A stretch of 64,000 bases of DNA from Streptomyces sp. NBC_00820 (GCF_036347055.1 NZ_CP108882.1:2059001-2123000); one strand, 5' to 3'. Numbered from the stretch's first letter, positions 47,626-60,305 are shown. Notes: generated from the sequence alone by a model not told the origin. A program made the numbers and translations.

Positions 47626-48601
47626 CCAAGTTCTCCGCCAGATCCTCGGACAGGTTCGCCTCCGTGCTGGGGATGCCCAGGTCGGAGGCGCGCTTGTCGG
47701 CCATCGCCAGCAGTCGGCGGATCCGGCCGGCGACCGCGTCCTTGGTCAGCGGCGGGTCGGCGAGCGCGCCCAGCTCCTCCAGGGAGGCCTGCTTGTGCTC
47801 CATGCGCAGCCGCCCGGCGGCCGCGAGGTGCTCGGGAACCTCGTCCGCGAGGATCTCCAGGGCCCGCTGGACACGGGCACCCGCGGCCACCGCGGCCCGG
47901 GCCGAGCGGCGCAGGTTGGCGTCGTCGAAGTTGGCGAGCCGGTTGGCGGTGGCCCGCACCTCACGGCGCATCCGCCGCTCCTCCCAGGCCAGCACGGACT
48001 CGTGCGCCCCGAGCCGGGTGAGCAGGGCGCCGATCGCGTCGCCGTCGCGTACGACGACCCGGTCGACCCCGCGGACCTCACGGGCCTTGGCGGCGATGGC
48101 GAGTCTGCGGGCGGCGCCGACCAGCGCGAGCGCGGCCTCCGGGCCCGGGCAGGTCACCTCCAGGGAGGAGGAGCGGCCCGGCTCGGTGAGCGAGCCGTGT
48201 GCCAGGAACGCCCCGCGCCAGGCCGCCTCCGCGTCGCACGTGGCCCCGGAGACCACCTGCGGGGGCAGACCGCGGATCGGGCGCCCCCGGCCGTCGACGA
48301 GGCCGGTCTGGCGGGCCAGCTGGTCCCCGCCGGCGACCACGCGCACGACGTAGCGCGAGCCGCGGCGCAGGCCGCCGGGTGCCATCACGATCAGCTCGGA
48401 ACTGTGGCCGAAGATCTCCAGGATGTCCCGCTTGAGCCGGCGTGCCGCCATCGCGGTGTCCAGCTCGGCCTCGATCACGATGCGCCCGCTCACCAGATGC
48501 AGGCCGCCGGCGAAACGCAGAATGGCGGAGACCTCCGCCTTCCTGCAGCAGGTCCGGGTGACGGGGAGCCGGGAGATCTCGTCCTTCACCGCTGCCGTCA
48601 T
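47618..48601 (-). CDS. whiA: Sporulation regulator WhiA
   Basis: The 327-residue protein is the conserved regulator that works with WhiB to start sporulation septation in Streptomyces. It has the degenerate LAGLIDADG-homing-endonuclease-like N-domain ([47 protein letters not shown]) and a C-terminal helix-turn-helix ([31 protein letters not shown]). ATG 48601 overlaps the yvcK stop as ATGA. An ATG two codons earlier (48607) is also possible and has a better-spaced AGGAT. Confidence 0.97.
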   Translation of the reverse strand: MTAAVKDEISRLPVTRTCCRKAEVSAILRFAGGLHLVSGRIVIEAELDTAMAARRLKRDILEIFGHSSELIVMAPGGLRRGSRYVVRVVAGGDQLARQTGLVDGRGRPIRGLPPQVVSGATCDAEAAWRGAFLAHGSLTEPGRSSSLEVTCPGPEAALALVGAARRLAIAAKAREVRGVDRVVVRDGDAIGALLTRLGAHESVLAWEERRMRREVRATANRLANFDDANLRRSARAAVAAGARVQRALEILADEVPEHLAAAGRLRMEHKQASLEELGALADPPLTKDAVAGRIRRLLAMADKRASDLGIPSTEANLSEDLAENLAG

Positions 48602-49692
48602 CGCCATGGGCCGATCCTTCCATGCATCCGAAAAATACGGTCGTACGCGGCGGCCAACAGCTCCGGATCGTGCCGGGGGCTTCCGTCGGTCCGTGCCACG
48701 GGCGCCAGCTCGACCGCGGCTCCCAGCCGTTTGGCGGCTTCGGTGAGTGAGTCACGGTCGGGCACGGCGGCCTCGTCGGCCAGCACCACGTCCAGGGCGA
48801 GTTTAGGGGCGTGTCGCCCCAAAACCTCCAAATGACGCTGCGGGGAGAAGCCCTCGGTTTCTCCCGGCTGCGGCGCGAGGTTCAGGGACAGGACCTTACG
48901 GGCCTTCGTCTGGGTGAGGGCGTCCAGCAGCTCCGGGACGAGCAGGTGCGGGATGACCGAGGAGAACCAGGAGCCGGGGCCGAGCACCACCCAGTCCGCG
49001 TCCAGGACGGCGGCGACGGCCTCGGGGACGGCCGGCGGATCGTTCGGCACGAGGTGCACGGACTGCACCTCGCCCGGGGTGAGGGCCACGGTGGCCTGGC
49101 CGCGGACGGTGTCCACGTCCTCCGGCCGCTCCGGGTCGTGGCCCTTGACCAGGGCCTGCAGCTCCAGGGGTACGGCGGACATGGGCAGCACCCGCCCGTG
49201 CGCGCCGAGCAGCTTGCCGACCAGGTCCAGGGCCTGCACATGGTCGCCGAGCTGTTCCCACAGCGCGACGATCAGCACGTTGCCGACCGCGTGGTCGTGC
49301 AGGTCGCCCTGCGACTGGAAGCGGTGCTGGATGACCCGGGACCAGGTCTGGCCCCAGTCGTCGTCGCCGCACAGCGCGGCCAGCGCCTTGCGCAGGTCGC
49401 CGGGCGGCAGCACGCCCAGTTCGTCGCGCAGGCGCCCGCTGGAGCCCCCGTCGTCGGCCACCGTGACCACGGCGGTGAGGTCACCGGTGATCCGGCGCAG
49501 CGCGGCGAGGGAGGCCGACAGGCCCATGCCGCCGCCGAGGGCGACCACCTTCGGCTGGGTGCCGCGGCGGCGGGGGCGGCCGCCGCGGGCCTCGGCGGGG
49601 CGGGCCGCGCGGGCCTCGGCCGCGGCACGGCTCGAGCGTCCCTCCGGCACCATCCGGCGCAGCCTGCCGAGCCGCCGTGTACGTTCCGTCAT
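48598..49692 (-). CDS. yvcK: YvcK-family gluconeogenesis/morphology factor
   Basis: This 364-residue CofD-like protein binds UDP-sugars in other bacteria and is needed for growth on gluconeogenic carbon and for cell shape. The Rossmann-like start is [21 protein letters not shown], with [28 protein letters not shown] as signature. An Arg/Ala-rich extension of about 45 residues precedes it. It overlaps rapZ and whiA at its ends, which gives the conserved rapZ-yvcK-whiA order. Confidence 0.94.
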   Translation of the reverse strand: MTERTRRLGRLRRMVPEGRSSRAAAEARAARPAEARGGRPRRRGTQPKVVALGGGMGLSASLAALRRITGDLTAVVTVADDGGSSGRLRDELGVLPPGDLRKALAALCGDDDWGQTWSRVIQHRFQSQGDLHDHAVGNVLIVALWEQLGDHVQALDLVGKLLGAHGRVLPMSAVPLELQALVKGHDPERPEDVDTVRGQATVALTPGEVQSVHLVPNDPPAVPEAVAAVLDADWVVLGPGSWFSSVIPHLLVPELLDALTQTKARKVLSLNLAPQPGETEGFSPQRHLEVLGRHAPKLALDVVLADEAAVPDRDSLTEAAKRLGAAVELAPVARTDGSPRHDPELLAAAYDRIFRMHGRIGPWR

Positions 49693-50678
49693 TCCCGTCC
49701 CATGTCCCGGTGTACGACCACCGTCTCCACACCCTCGGCCGCGAGGCGCGCGGCGAGTTTCTCCGACATCGCGACCGAGCGGTGCTTACCGCCGGTACAG
49801 CCGATGGCGATGGTCACATACCGCTTGCCCTCGCGCCGGTAGCCGGCGGCGATCAGCCGCAGCAGCTCGGCGTACCGGTCCAGGAACTCCTTGGCGCCGG
49901 GCTGGTTGAAGACGTAGGCGGCGACCTCCTCGTTGAGCCCGGTGTACGGGCGCAGCTCCGGGACCCAGTGCGGGTTGGGCAGGAACCGCATGTCCGCGAC
50001 CAGGTCGGCGTCGACGGGCAGGCCGTACTTGAAGCCGAAGGACATCACGGTGGCCCGCAGCTCGGGCTCCTCCTCGCCGGCGAACTGGGCGTCCATCTTG
50101 GCCCGCAGTTCGTGCACGTTGAGGCTGGAGGTGTCGATCACCAGGTCGGCGTCGCCGCGCAGCTCGCGCAGCAGCTCGCGCTCGGCGGCGATGCCGTCGA
50201 CGATGCGGCCGTCGCCCTGGAGGGGGTGCGGGCGGCGCACCGACTCGAAGCGGCGCACCAGGGCCTCGTCGGAGGACTCCAGGAAGACGATGCGCCGGGT
50301 GACGTGCTTGGTCTCCAGGTCGGCGAGGGACTCGCGCAGGTTGTCGAAGAAGCGCCGGCCGCGCACGTCGACGACGACCGCGATCCGCGCCACGTTGCCC
50401 TGGGAGCGGGCGCCCAGCTCCACCATGGTGGGGATCAGCGCCGGCGGGAGGTTGTCGACGACGAACCAGCCGAGGTCCTCCAGGCACTTCGCCGCGGTCG
50501 AGCGGCCCGCTCCGGACATGCCGGAGATGATCACCAGCTCGGGGATGGCCGTTTCCGGGGCCCCGGCCGGTGTGACGTCCGTACTCACCTGTGCTCCGTT
50601 TTCCTGGGCCGCCTGCCGCGGCTCCCCCGCGGGAGCCTGTTCTCGGCCCGCTGTGGGCTGTGCGTCGTGCTCGGTCAT
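49689..50678 (-). CDS. rapZ: RapZ-family nucleotide-binding protein
   Basis: The 329-residue protein matches RapZ/YvcJ, a P-loop protein that in E. coli links small RNA and cell-wall amino sugar control; its Streptomyces role is not settled. The N-terminal 43 residues are a low-complexity leader. The P-loop reads GMSGAGRST, with Arg where Lys is normal. The conserved C-terminal parts are [32 protein letters not shown] and [18 protein letters not shown]. It overlaps uvrC by four bases. Confidence 0.93.
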   Translation of the reverse strand: MTEHDAQPTAGREQAPAGEPRQAAQENGAQVSTDVTPAGAPETAIPELVIISGMSGAGRSTAAKCLEDLGWFVVDNLPPALIPTMVELGARSQGNVARIAVVVDVRGRRFFDNLRESLADLETKHVTRRIVFLESSDEALVRRFESVRRPHPLQGDGRIVDGIAAERELLRELRGDADLVIDTSSLNVHELRAKMDAQFAGEEEPELRATVMSFGFKYGLPVDADLVADMRFLPNPHWVPELRPYTGLNEEVAAYVFNQPGAKEFLDRYAELLRLIAAGYRREGKRYVTIAIGCTGGKHRSVAMSEKLAARLAAEGVETVVVHRDMGRE

Positions 50679-52852
50679 GTCTGCTGCCCCCGTCGTTCGT
50701 CCGGGACGCCCGCGGTGACGGGCTCCTCCGGGGAACCCCCCGTCGTGCCGGGTTCCTCGTCCTCGATGATCTCTCCGGTCGCCGTGTTCACGGCAGGTGC
50801 GGCCGGGACCGCCCGGGCGAGGGCCGCGGCGATGGTCTCGGCCGTCTTGCGGCCTATGCCGGGCACCTCCTGGATCTGCTCGATTGTGGCGGACCGCAGC
50901 TTCTTCACCGAGCCGAAATGCTTGATGAGCGCCTGTTTGCGGGTGTCGCCGAGGCCGGGCACGTCGTCCAGGGGACCGGAGCGCAGGCGCTTGGCGCGCT
51001 TGGCGCGCTGGTAGGTGATGGCGAAGCGGTGGGCCTCGTCACGGACGCGCTGGAGGAGGTAGAGGCCCTCGCTGGTGCGGGGCAGGACCACCGGGTCGTC
51101 CTCGCCGGGCACCCAGACCTCCTCCAGGCGCTTGGCGAGGCCGCACACGGCGATGTCGTCGATGCCCAGCTCGTCCAGGGCGCGCCGGGCCGCCGCCACC
51201 TGTGGCTGTCCGCCGTCGACCACGACGAGCTGGGGCGGATAGGCGAACTTCCTGGGGCGGCCGTCGTCGTCCTTGAGGGAGTGGGCGAGTACGTCGCCGT
51301 CGAGGAGCGCGGGGCTGTCGGCGGGCGTGTCCGGGCCGCCGGCGGGCGTGGTGCCGTCGAGGGGCTGGCCGCCGCCAAGGGGCCGGCTGCCGTCGAGGGG
51401 CGCGGCGCCTTCGGCCGGGGCGGCCTCGTCGTCGGCCCACTCCCCCGTCCTCTCCTTCTCGGCGAGGTAGCGACGGAAGCGGCGGGTGATCACCTCGTGC
51501 ATGGAGCGGACGTCGTCCTGGCCGGCGAAGCCCTTGATCTGGAAGCGGCGGTACTCGCCCTTGCGCTGGAGGCCGTCCTCGAAGACGACCATGGAGGCCA
51601 CCACGTCGTCACCCTGCAGGTGCGAGATGTCGTAGCACTCGATCCGGAGCGGAGCGGCGTCGAGGTCGAGGGCCTCGGCGATCTCCTCCAGGGCGCGCGA
51701 GCGTGTGGTCAGGTCGGAGGCGCGCTTGGTCTTGTGCAGGGCGAGGGCCTGCAGGGCGTTGCGCTGCACGGTCTCCATCAGCGCCTTCTTGTCGCCGCGC
51801 TGCGGGATGCGCAGCGAGACGTTCGCCCCGCGGCGGCCGGTCAGCCACTCCTGGACCGGTTCGACCGGCTCGGGCAGCGCCGGGACCAGGACCTCCTTGG
51901 GGACGGCGTCCCCGGTCTCCTCGCCGTAGAGCTGCTGGAGAGCGTGCTCGACGAGGCCGCCGGTGGTGACCTCCTCGACCTTGTCGGTGACCCAGCCGCG
52001 CTGGCCGCGCACCCGCCCGCCGCGGACGTGGAAGATCTGGACGGCCGCCTCCAGCTCGTCCTCGGCGACGGCGATGAGGTCGGCGTCGGTCGCGTCGGCG
52101 AGCACGACCGCGCTCTTCTCCATGGCCTTCTTCAGGGCCCCGATGTCGTCGCGCAGGCGGCCCGCCCGCTCGTACTCCATCTCGTCGGCCGCCTCCGTCA
52201 TCCGGTTCTCCAGACGGCGGAGGTAGGTGCCGGTGCGGCCGGCCATGAAGTCGCAGAAGTCGTCGGCCAGCTCCCGGTGCTCCTCGGGGGTGACCCGGCC
52301 CACACAGGGGGCGGAGCACTTGCCGATGTAGCCCAGCAGGCAGGGACGGCCGGTGCGGGCGGCGTTCTTGAAGACACCGGCCGAGCAGGTGCGCACCGGG
52401 AAGACGCGCAACAGCAGGTCCACGGTGTCCCGGATGGCCCACGCGTGGCCGTACGGGCCGAAGTACCGGACGCCCTTCTTCTTGTGACCGCGCATCACCT
52501 GCACGCGCGGGAACTCCTCGTTCATCGTGACCGCGAGGTAGGGGTAGCTCTTGTCGTCGCGGTACTTGACGTTGAACCGGGGGTCGTACTCCTTGATCCA
52601 GGAGTACTCCAGCTGGAGCGCCTCGACCTCCGTGGACACCACGGTCCACTCCACGGACGCGGCGGTGGTCACCATCGTCCGGGTGCGCGGGTGCAGGTTC
52701 GCCAGGTCCTGGAAGTAGTTCGCCAGGCGCTGGCGCAGGCTTTTCGCCTTTCCGACGTAGATCACCCGGCGGTGCTCGTCGCGGAATCGGTACACCCCGG
52801 GAGAGTCCGGGATCTCACCCGGCCTGGGGCGGTAGCTGGAGGGGTCGGCCAT
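50675..52852 (-). CDS. uvrC: Excinuclease ABC subunit C
   Basis: This 725-residue endonuclease makes both incisions in nucleotide excision repair. It has an N-terminal GIY-YIG domain ([27 protein letters not shown]), the Cys-rich segment [15 protein letters not shown], a UVR motif ([20 protein letters not shown]), the RNase H-like endonuclease domain ([35 protein letters not shown]) and two helix-hairpin-helix motifs near the end. Around residues 475-525 a Pro/Gly/Ala/Asp-rich insert with PLDG repeats interrupts the endonuclease domain. TAGGGT ends seven bases before ATG 52852. Confidence 0.97.
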   Translation of the reverse strand: MADPSSYRPRPGEIPDSPGVYRFRDEHRRVIYVGKAKSLRQRLANYFQDLANLHPRTRTMVTTAASVEWTVVSTEVEALQLEYSWIKEYDPRFNVKYRDDKSYPYLAVTMNEEFPRVQVMRGHKKKGVRYFGPYGHAWAIRDTVDLLLRVFPVRTCSAGVFKNAARTGRPCLLGYIGKCSAPCVGRVTPEEHRELADDFCDFMAGRTGTYLRRLENRMTEAADEMEYERAGRLRDDIGALKKAMEKSAVVLADATDADLIAVAEDELEAAVQIFHVRGGRVRGQRGWVTDKVEEVTTGGLVEHALQQLYGEETGDAVPKEVLVPALPEPVEPVQEWLTGRRGANVSLRIPQRGDKKALMETVQRNALQALALHKTKRASDLTTRSRALEEIAEALDLDAAPLRIECYDISHLQGDDVVASMVVFEDGLQRKGEYRRFQIKGFAGQDDVRSMHEVITRRFRRYLAEKERTGEWADDEAAPAEGAAPLDGSRPLGGGQPLDGTTPAGGPDTPADSPALLDGDVLAHSLKDDDGRPRKFAYPPQLVVVDGGQPQVAAARRALDELGIDDIAVCGLAKRLEEVWVPGEDDPVVLPRTSEGLYLLQRVRDEAHRFAITYQRAKRAKRLRSGPLDDVPGLGDTRKQALIKHFGSVKKLRSATIEQIQEVPGIGRKTAETIAAALARAVPAAPAVNTATGEIIEDEEPGTTGGSPEEPVTAGVPDERRGQQT
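51296..51401. repeat. GCCGTCGAGGGGC minisatellite within uvrC
   Basis: Near-identical 13-mers lie at 51296-51308 (one mismatch), 51353-51365 and 51389-51401. They encode the PLDG-type units in the low-complexity insert of UvrC. Confidence 0.8.
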
Positions 52853-53184
52853 GTCTCACACCCTACTGGCGAGCACCGACACCGCGTCGGGCCTGTGGAC
52901 AACGCCGGACGACGCCGGCACCCGGATGGTTCAGGGCCCGCGGGCACCGGCCGGGCGGCGGGAGCACGGCTCGGCCGGTGTGAGCCGGAGCCCATGTCCA
53001 GGGTGTTGTCGGGGTCTGGTCAACACGCTTCAATGCGGGGGAACTCGGGGCCCCGCACACCGGCGTGCGCCTGCCCGCGCGCCCGTACGCATGCGCGCAC
53101 GGCACCCCGCGGGGCAGGGCCCCGGGATCCCCGCGCCAACGGTCTGACCAGCCGTTGTGACACCTCACAGAAAGGCTCCTGTGC
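52853..53184. promoter_or_regulatory. Divergent region between uvrC and the HTH-like gene
   Basis: The 332-base gap has no supportable ORF. On the minus strand TAGGGT (52865-52860) precedes the uvrC ATG by seven bases and marks a leaderless promoter. On the plus side only a weak AAAGG site precedes ATG 53185. Confidence 0.5.
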
Positions 53185-54132
53185 ATGCGGCATGCCACAG
53201 AGCACACGGACGTCGTCCTCACGGAACTGGAGGACGTCCTGCGGGGCGGCCCCTTCCACGTGGCGCTGCGCGCCGCGATCACCGCCCGCGGACTGCCGCT
53301 CCAGCGCGTGCAGCACCACCTGTCGCGCTACGGGGTGAAGGTCGGCGTGACCAGCCTGAGTTACTGGCAGCAGGGGGCCCGCCGCCCGCAGCGGCCCGAG
53401 TCCCTGCGCGCCGTACGGGCCCTGGAGGAGATCCTGCGGCTGCCGGAGGAGTCCCTGATCCGGCTGCTCGCCGAGTCCGACGGGCACGCCTCCGCCGGGC
53501 GCCACGCGCCCCGCTCCTACCGCTCGCTGATCGAGGCCTCCGGCGCCCTGGACCGGCTCCGGGCCGAGCTGGGCTGGTCCCTGGACGGCGGACTGCACTC
53601 CCTGGGCCATCACGAACGCGTCCGCATCGGCGCCCGCCGCGAGCTGGTGGGCCGGGAGTCCCAGCACATCGTCCAGGCCCACCGCGACGGCGTGGACCGC
53701 TTCGTCGCCGTCCACCACGGCGACCCCGGCTGCAGACCGCGCGACATGACCGTCCAGGCGCTGGAGAACTGCCGTACCGGACGCGTCCGCCTGGACCAGG
53801 ACACGGGGGTACTGGTCGCCGAGCTCCTCTTCGGCACCCGGCTGCGCTCCGGCGACACCTTCCTGTTCCGGTACGGCATCGCCGACGGCACCGCCGGGAT
53901 CTCGCGCGAGTACGTCCACCGCTTCGGCGCACCCGGCGGCCAGTACGCCCTTCAGGTGCGCTTCGACCCGGCCGCGCTGCCGGTGCGCTCCCACCGCTTC
54001 ACCCAGCCGGTGCCCGCGGCGCCGCGCGGCGGCCGGCAGGAGCTGCCCGTCAGCCGGGCGCACCACAGTGTGCACGTGGTCGAGCCCCGGACCAGACCGG
54101 GCCTGCTCGGCATCGCCTGGGAGTGGGAATGA
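53185..54132 (+). CDS. HTH-like DNA-binding protein of unknown function
   Basis: The 315-residue protein begins with a helical region that looks like an XRE-type helix-turn-helix with a long wing: GLPLQRVQHHLSRYGVKVGVTSLSYWQQGARRPQRPESLRAVRALEEILRL, residues 35-85. The rest (about 110-315) is beta-rich and I do not recognise it. It contains GRESQHIVQAHRDGVDRFVAVHHGD and FLFRYGIADGTAGISREYVHRFG, which might be a ligand-binding or immunoglobulin-like fold. It is a single gene, divergent from uvrC. It may be a regulator; the target is unknown. Confidence 0.75.
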   Translation: MRHATEHTDVVLTELEDVLRGGPFHVALRAAITARGLPLQRVQHHLSRYGVKVGVTSLSYWQQGARRPQRPESLRAVRALEEILRLPEESLIRLLAESDGHASAGRHAPRSYRSLIEASGALDRLRAELGWSLDGGLHSLGHHERVRIGARRELVGRESQHIVQAHRDGVDRFVAVHHGDPGCRPRDMTVQALENCRTGRVRLDQDTGVLVAELLFGTRLRSGDTFLFRYGIADGTAGISREYVHRFGAPGGQYALQVRFDPAALPVRSHRFTQPVPAAPRGGRQELPVSRAHHSVHVVEPRTRPGLLGIAWEWE

Positions 54133-54262
54133 GCGCCTGAGGGCGCCTCGGGGAGGAGTCGCGCCCCACCTCGGGGATGAGCCGCGAGCGCATCGCCCGA
54201 GCACATCGCCTCGCGTCGGCGTCGGCTTAGGCGTTCGGCGTCGGCGCCGAACGCGGGGGCGG

Positions 54263-54691
54263 TCAGGCGTCCGGACCGGCGACGATCCTGCCCTTGGACG
54301 CCTTCACCGGCAGCTCGGTCAACGGCTCGGTGGCCGGCGCCTGGACCACCTTGCCGGTCACGGCGTCGAACTCGCTGCCGTGACAGGGGCAGATCAGGGT
54401 CGTCCCCTGGAGCTTGTTGATGGCACACCCCGCGTGCGTGCAGATGGTGCTGTACGCCTTGAGGGCCCCGTTCCCGTCCCTGCTGACCACCACGTTGTGG
54501 TCCCGGTAGAGCTTGGCGCCGCCCTTCGCGACCTCGCTCTCGGCACCGAGATCGACGGGCGCGGTGGGGGTCGCCGCGGCGGAGGAACCGTTCCCGGGCG
54601 CCGAGCAGGCCGCGAGGCCCAGCCCGGCGGCCGGGACCACGGCGGCCCCTCGAAGGACGGTACGGCGGCTCGCGGACGGTCGGGCGGGCAT
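54263..54691 (-). CDS. Tat-exported Rieske [2Fe-2S] lipoprotein
   Basis: The 142-residue protein has a twin-arginine signal (SRRTVLRG) and a lipobox ending at C29 (LGLAAC). A Rieske domain follows with ligands C84-H86 and C101-H104 (CTHAGC, CPCHGSEF). C89 and C103 could form the disulfide seen in high-potential Rieske proteins. It should be a membrane-anchored extracytoplasmic electron carrier. ATG 54691 is preceded by GGAG at seven bases; a GTG four codons earlier is less likely. The partner is not encoded nearby. Confidence 0.9.
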   Translation of the reverse strand: MPARPSASRRTVLRGAAVVPAAGLGLAACSAPGNGSSAAATPTAPVDLGAESEVAKGGAKLYRDHNVVVSRDGNGALKAYSTICTHAGCAINKLQGTTLICPCHGSEFDAVTGKVVQAPATEPLTELPVKASKGRIVAGPDA

Positions 54692-54824
54692 CTGTGTCTC
54701 CACTGGTCAGAGGGCGTGCAGGCCGACGATACCCGGGCAGAACGGCCGGCCCGGGGTCGGGGGCGGTGCGCGGACCAGAGGGTGGCGCGGGGGCGGATCA
54801 GGGGCGGCTCGGAGGAGGGACAGC

Positions 54825-54854
54825 CGCGTAAACGCTTGCGCAAGCGTTTACGCG
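54825..54854. promoter_or_regulatory. Perfect 30-bp palindrome, LacI-type operator
   Basis: The left half CGCGTAAACGCTTGC is followed directly by its exact reverse complement. The core AACGCTTGCGCAAGCGTT with a central GC step is typical of LacI-family repressors of sugar genes. The right half overlaps a proposed -35 box (54847-54852) of the small ORF and sugar kinase. Confidence 0.75.
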
Positions 54855-54876
54855 CGGACTTCGGATGGGATACCTT
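54847..54876 (+). promoter_or_regulatory. Candidate promoter of the small ORF-sugar kinase operon
   Basis: TTTACG (54847-54852) and TACCTT (54871-54876) are separated by 18 bases. Transcription would start near 54883 and leave a leader of about 85 bases before ATG 54970. Confidence 0.5.
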
Positions 54877-54969
54877 CCCGCCCGGAGGAGCCGCCCGGCC
54901 GGTCCGGACGCCTGAGCGTCCGACGGCAAGCGGCACCGCCCGGATCAGCAGCCCAGGGAGGGGAAAACG

Positions 54970-55143
54970 ATGCCGACGACGACGGACCGGCCGCCCAGGA
55001 CAGTGCGGCCGCCCCGCACCCTCGGCCACCGCCGCACCCTCGGCTGCCCGGAGGAACCGGCCGGAGCCGATGTCACCCCGCCCGCCGGCGGCAGGGGAAG
55101 CACCCCACCGTCCGCGCCGCCCGAGAAGGGAACCGCCTCGTGA
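54970..55143 (+). CDS. 57-residue Pro/Arg-rich small ORF coupled to the sugar kinase
   Basis: ATG 54970 has a strong GGGAGGGG ribosome site. The frame runs 57 codons (MPTTTDRPPRTVRPPRTLGH at the start) to a TGA that overlaps the kinase GTG as GTGA. The composition is Pro, Arg and Thr rich, without a recognisable domain or membrane segment. It may be a leader peptide that controls translation of the kinase, or a decayed N-terminal extension. The strong ribosome site and exact overlap favour real translation. Confidence 0.5.
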   Translation: MPTTTDRPPRTVRPPRTLGHRRTLGCPEEPAGADVTPPAGGRGSTPPSAPPEKGTAS

Positions 55144-56069
55144 TCGTCGTCGCCGGTGAGGCACTGATCGACCTCGTACCGCAGGGCCCGGGCGCTCTGG
55201 CGGACCTGAAGCCGGCACTCGGCGGCGGCCCGTACAACACCGCCGTCGCCCTCGGCCGCCTCGGCTCCCCCACCGCCTTCCGCTCCCGTACGTCGTACGA
55301 CGCGTTCGGCGAGGCACTGCTGGACGGGCTGCGCCGGGCGGGAGTGGACGTGTCCGGCGTGCAGCGCGGCCCGGAGCCGACCACGCTCGCGGTCGCCACC
55401 CTCGACGCCGCCGGCTCGGCCGCCTACTCCTTCTACGTCGACGGCACGGCCGACCGCCTCTTCACCGCCCCGGCGGCCCTGCCCGCCGGCACGCGCGCGG
55501 TGTCCTTCGGCACCTGCTCGCTCGTCCTGGAGCCGGGGGCGAGCGCCTACGAGGAGCTGATGCGGGCCGCGGCCGGCCAGGGCCTGTTCACCGCGCTCGA
55601 CCCCAACATCCGGGCGGGACTGATCCCGGACGCGGACGCCTACCGGGCGCGTTTCAGGAGCTGGCTGCCCTCGGTGACCCTGCTGAAGCTGTCCGCGGAG
55701 GACGCCGAGTGGCTGGGCGGCACTCCGCGGGAATGGCTGGCCGCGGGGCCGCCGGCCGTGGTGCTCACGCGGGGCGGGGACGGTCTCACCGTCTTCACCC
55801 GGGACGGCTCGGAGCATTCCGTAGCGGGCGAGAAGGTCGACGTCGTGGACACCATCGGCGCCGGCGACACCGTCAACGCGGCTCTGCTGCACGGCCTGTC
55901 CGCACAGAACGCGCTGACCCCGGACACCCTCGCCGGCCTGGGCGCCGACGGCTGGCGAAGACTGCTGCGGTTCGCCGCGCGCGCGGCGGCGATCACCTGC
56001 TCCCGAGCGGGTGCGGAACCTCCTTTCGCGGCCGAGCTGGGCGAGTTGGGCGCACTGACCGATCTGTGA
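55140..56069 (+). CDS. PfkB-family carbohydrate kinase (fructokinase-like)
   Basis: The 309-residue kinase has the PfkB N-terminal signature VAGEALIDLVP and ALGGGPYNTAVALGRLG (about 28-44). The C-terminal signature is VDTIGAGDTVNAALLHG, with the catalytic base Asp in GAGD. The acceptor is probably a ketose or similar sugar; fructose is a guess from family resemblance. GTG 55140 follows GAAGGGAA and overlaps the small ORF stop. Control by a LacI-type repressor is suggested by the palindrome upstream, though no such repressor is encoded in the window. Confidence 0.88.
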   Translation: MIVVAGEALIDLVPQGPGALADLKPALGGGPYNTAVALGRLGSPTAFRSRTSYDAFGEALLDGLRRAGVDVSGVQRGPEPTTLAVATLDAAGSAAYSFYVDGTADRLFTAPAALPAGTRAVSFGTCSLVLEPGASAYEELMRAAAGQGLFTALDPNIRAGLIPDADAYRARFRSWLPSVTLLKLSAEDAEWLGGTPREWLAAGPPAVVLTRGGDGLTVFTRDGSEHSVAGEKVDVVDTIGAGDTVNAALLHGLSAQNALTPDTLAGLGADGWRRLLRFAARAAAITCSRAGAEPPFAAELGELGALTDL

Positions 56070-56182
56070 GCCCCGGCGGGGACCTGCCCGGGGTGGGTAC
56101 GCGGCGCCGCCGAACGCCGTCCGGGTGGGCGGATCCCGGTGACGGATGACGAGGGACGGTGCGCCGCCACCGGACGCTCCGC

Positions 56183-56224
56183 GGGTCTGGGTCTGGGTCT
56201 GGGTCCGGGGCCGGGGCCGAGGCC
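56183..56224. repeat. Hexanucleotide tandem repeat
   Basis: GGGTCT occurs three times (56183-56200), followed by degenerate units GGGTCC, GGGGCC, GGGGCC and GAGGCC. It is intergenic, downstream of the sugar kinase. Confidence 0.85.
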
Positions 56225-56254
56225 GCGGAACCGGGGTGGCTGATGAGAGAACGA

Positions 56255-56289
56255 GCGGCGCCCCACGGGAAGTTCCCGTGGGGCGCCGC
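56255..56289. terminator. Terminator between the sugar kinase and uvrA
   Basis: The arms 56255-56271 and 56273-56289 are fully complementary and are followed on the plus strand by ATTTGT. It lies between convergent genes and probably ends both transcripts. Confidence 0.85.
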
Positions 56290-56329
56290 ATTTGTGATGC
56301 TATGTCAGACCGAGGTCCGGATCGCCGCC

Positions 56330-59389
<3,060 letters not shown>

Positions 59390-59602
59390 GCCGGTCCGCA
59401 CCTTTCTTCAGAGAAGTGCCAGGGGCCGGAACCCCCGTGCTTCTTCGAGACTAGGGGGAGCCACTGACAACGCCGGTCGGATTCCCGGTTGCATAACAAT
59501 CCCCGGCCTTCCAGCATGCCCGACGTCACCGCCGACGATATAGCACGTGCTTTCGATTTGCGGGGGTGGTTCATCACCTTCACCCGAAGGTGTGGCCAGG
59601 TC

Positions 59603-59608
59603 TAGGGT
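59603..59608 (+). promoter_or_regulatory. Leaderless -10 box of the maleylpyruvate isomerase family gene
   Basis: TAGGGT is followed by seven bases and ATG 59616. Confidence 0.5.
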
Positions 59609-59615
59609 CGGCCCC

Positions 59616-60305
59616 ATGATTGATCACGCTCATGACCTGGCATGTGTACGCGACGCGACGGAACGGCTCCTCACCGCTGCCGCCGGACTGGACAACGCGG
59701 CGGCCGCCGAGCCGTCACGGCTTCCCGGCTGGACACGGGGACATGTTCTGGCTCACGTCGCCCGCAACGCCGACGCGCTCGTGAACGTCCTCCAGGGCCG
59801 TCCCATGTACCCGAGCGCCGAGGCGCGTGACTCCGACATCGAGCGGGACGCCCCGCGCGCCCTGGACGCCCAGATCGCCGACGTGCGCGAGAGCGCGGCA
59901 CGGTTCCGGGCGACGGGGGCCGAGCCGGCGGACTGGACGCGCACGGTGGAGCTGCGCAACGGCGTCACCGACTCCGCGGCCCGGGTGCCGTTCCGGCGGT
60001 GGGCCGAGGTCGAGCTGCACCACGTGGACCTCGGGACCGGCTACGAGCTGGAGGACCTTCCCGCGGAGTTCGTCGAGCGCGAGATCGACTTCCTGGCGGA
60101 ACGCTTCGGCGGCCACGAGGACGTGCCCTCGACGGGCCTGGCCACCGACGAGGGGAAGATCTGGACCACCGGCGGCGGCGCCACCGGCGGCCCGGTCGTG
60201 GTCGAGGGTCCGGCCGCCGAGCTGCTCGGCTGGCTCTCCGGACGCCGCGACGGCTCCGCGCTGACGGTGAAGGGCGGCACCCTGCCGACGCTTCCCCCGC
60301 TGTAG
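59616..60305 (+). CDS. Mycothiol-dependent maleylpyruvate isomerase family protein
   Basis: The 229-residue protein has the DinB-like metal-binding N-domain of the mycothiol-dependent maleylpyruvate isomerase family: LPGWTRGHVLAHVARNADAL (about 38-57), with the later metal ligands in RWAEVELHHVDLG. Members use mycothiol to isomerise or conjugate substrates. The exact reaction here is not defined, and no aromatic-degradation genes are adjacent. A TAGGGT box seven bases upstream supports ATG 59616. Confidence 0.85.
   Translation: MIDHAHDLACVRDATERLLTAAAGLDNAAAAEPSRLPGWTRGHVLAHVARNADALVNVLQGRPMYPSAEARDSDIERDAPRALDAQIADVRESAARFRATGAEPADWTRTVELRNGVTDSAARVPFRRWAEVELHHVDLGTGYELEDLPAEFVEREIDFLAERFGGHEDVPSTGLATDEGKIWTTGGGATGGPVVVEGPAAELLGWLSGRRDGSALTVKGGTLPTLPPL

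Noticed and set aside
56183..56224. The hexamer array as a CRISPR or attachment site
   Set aside because: Units are only six bases without spacers, so it is a simple tandem repeat.
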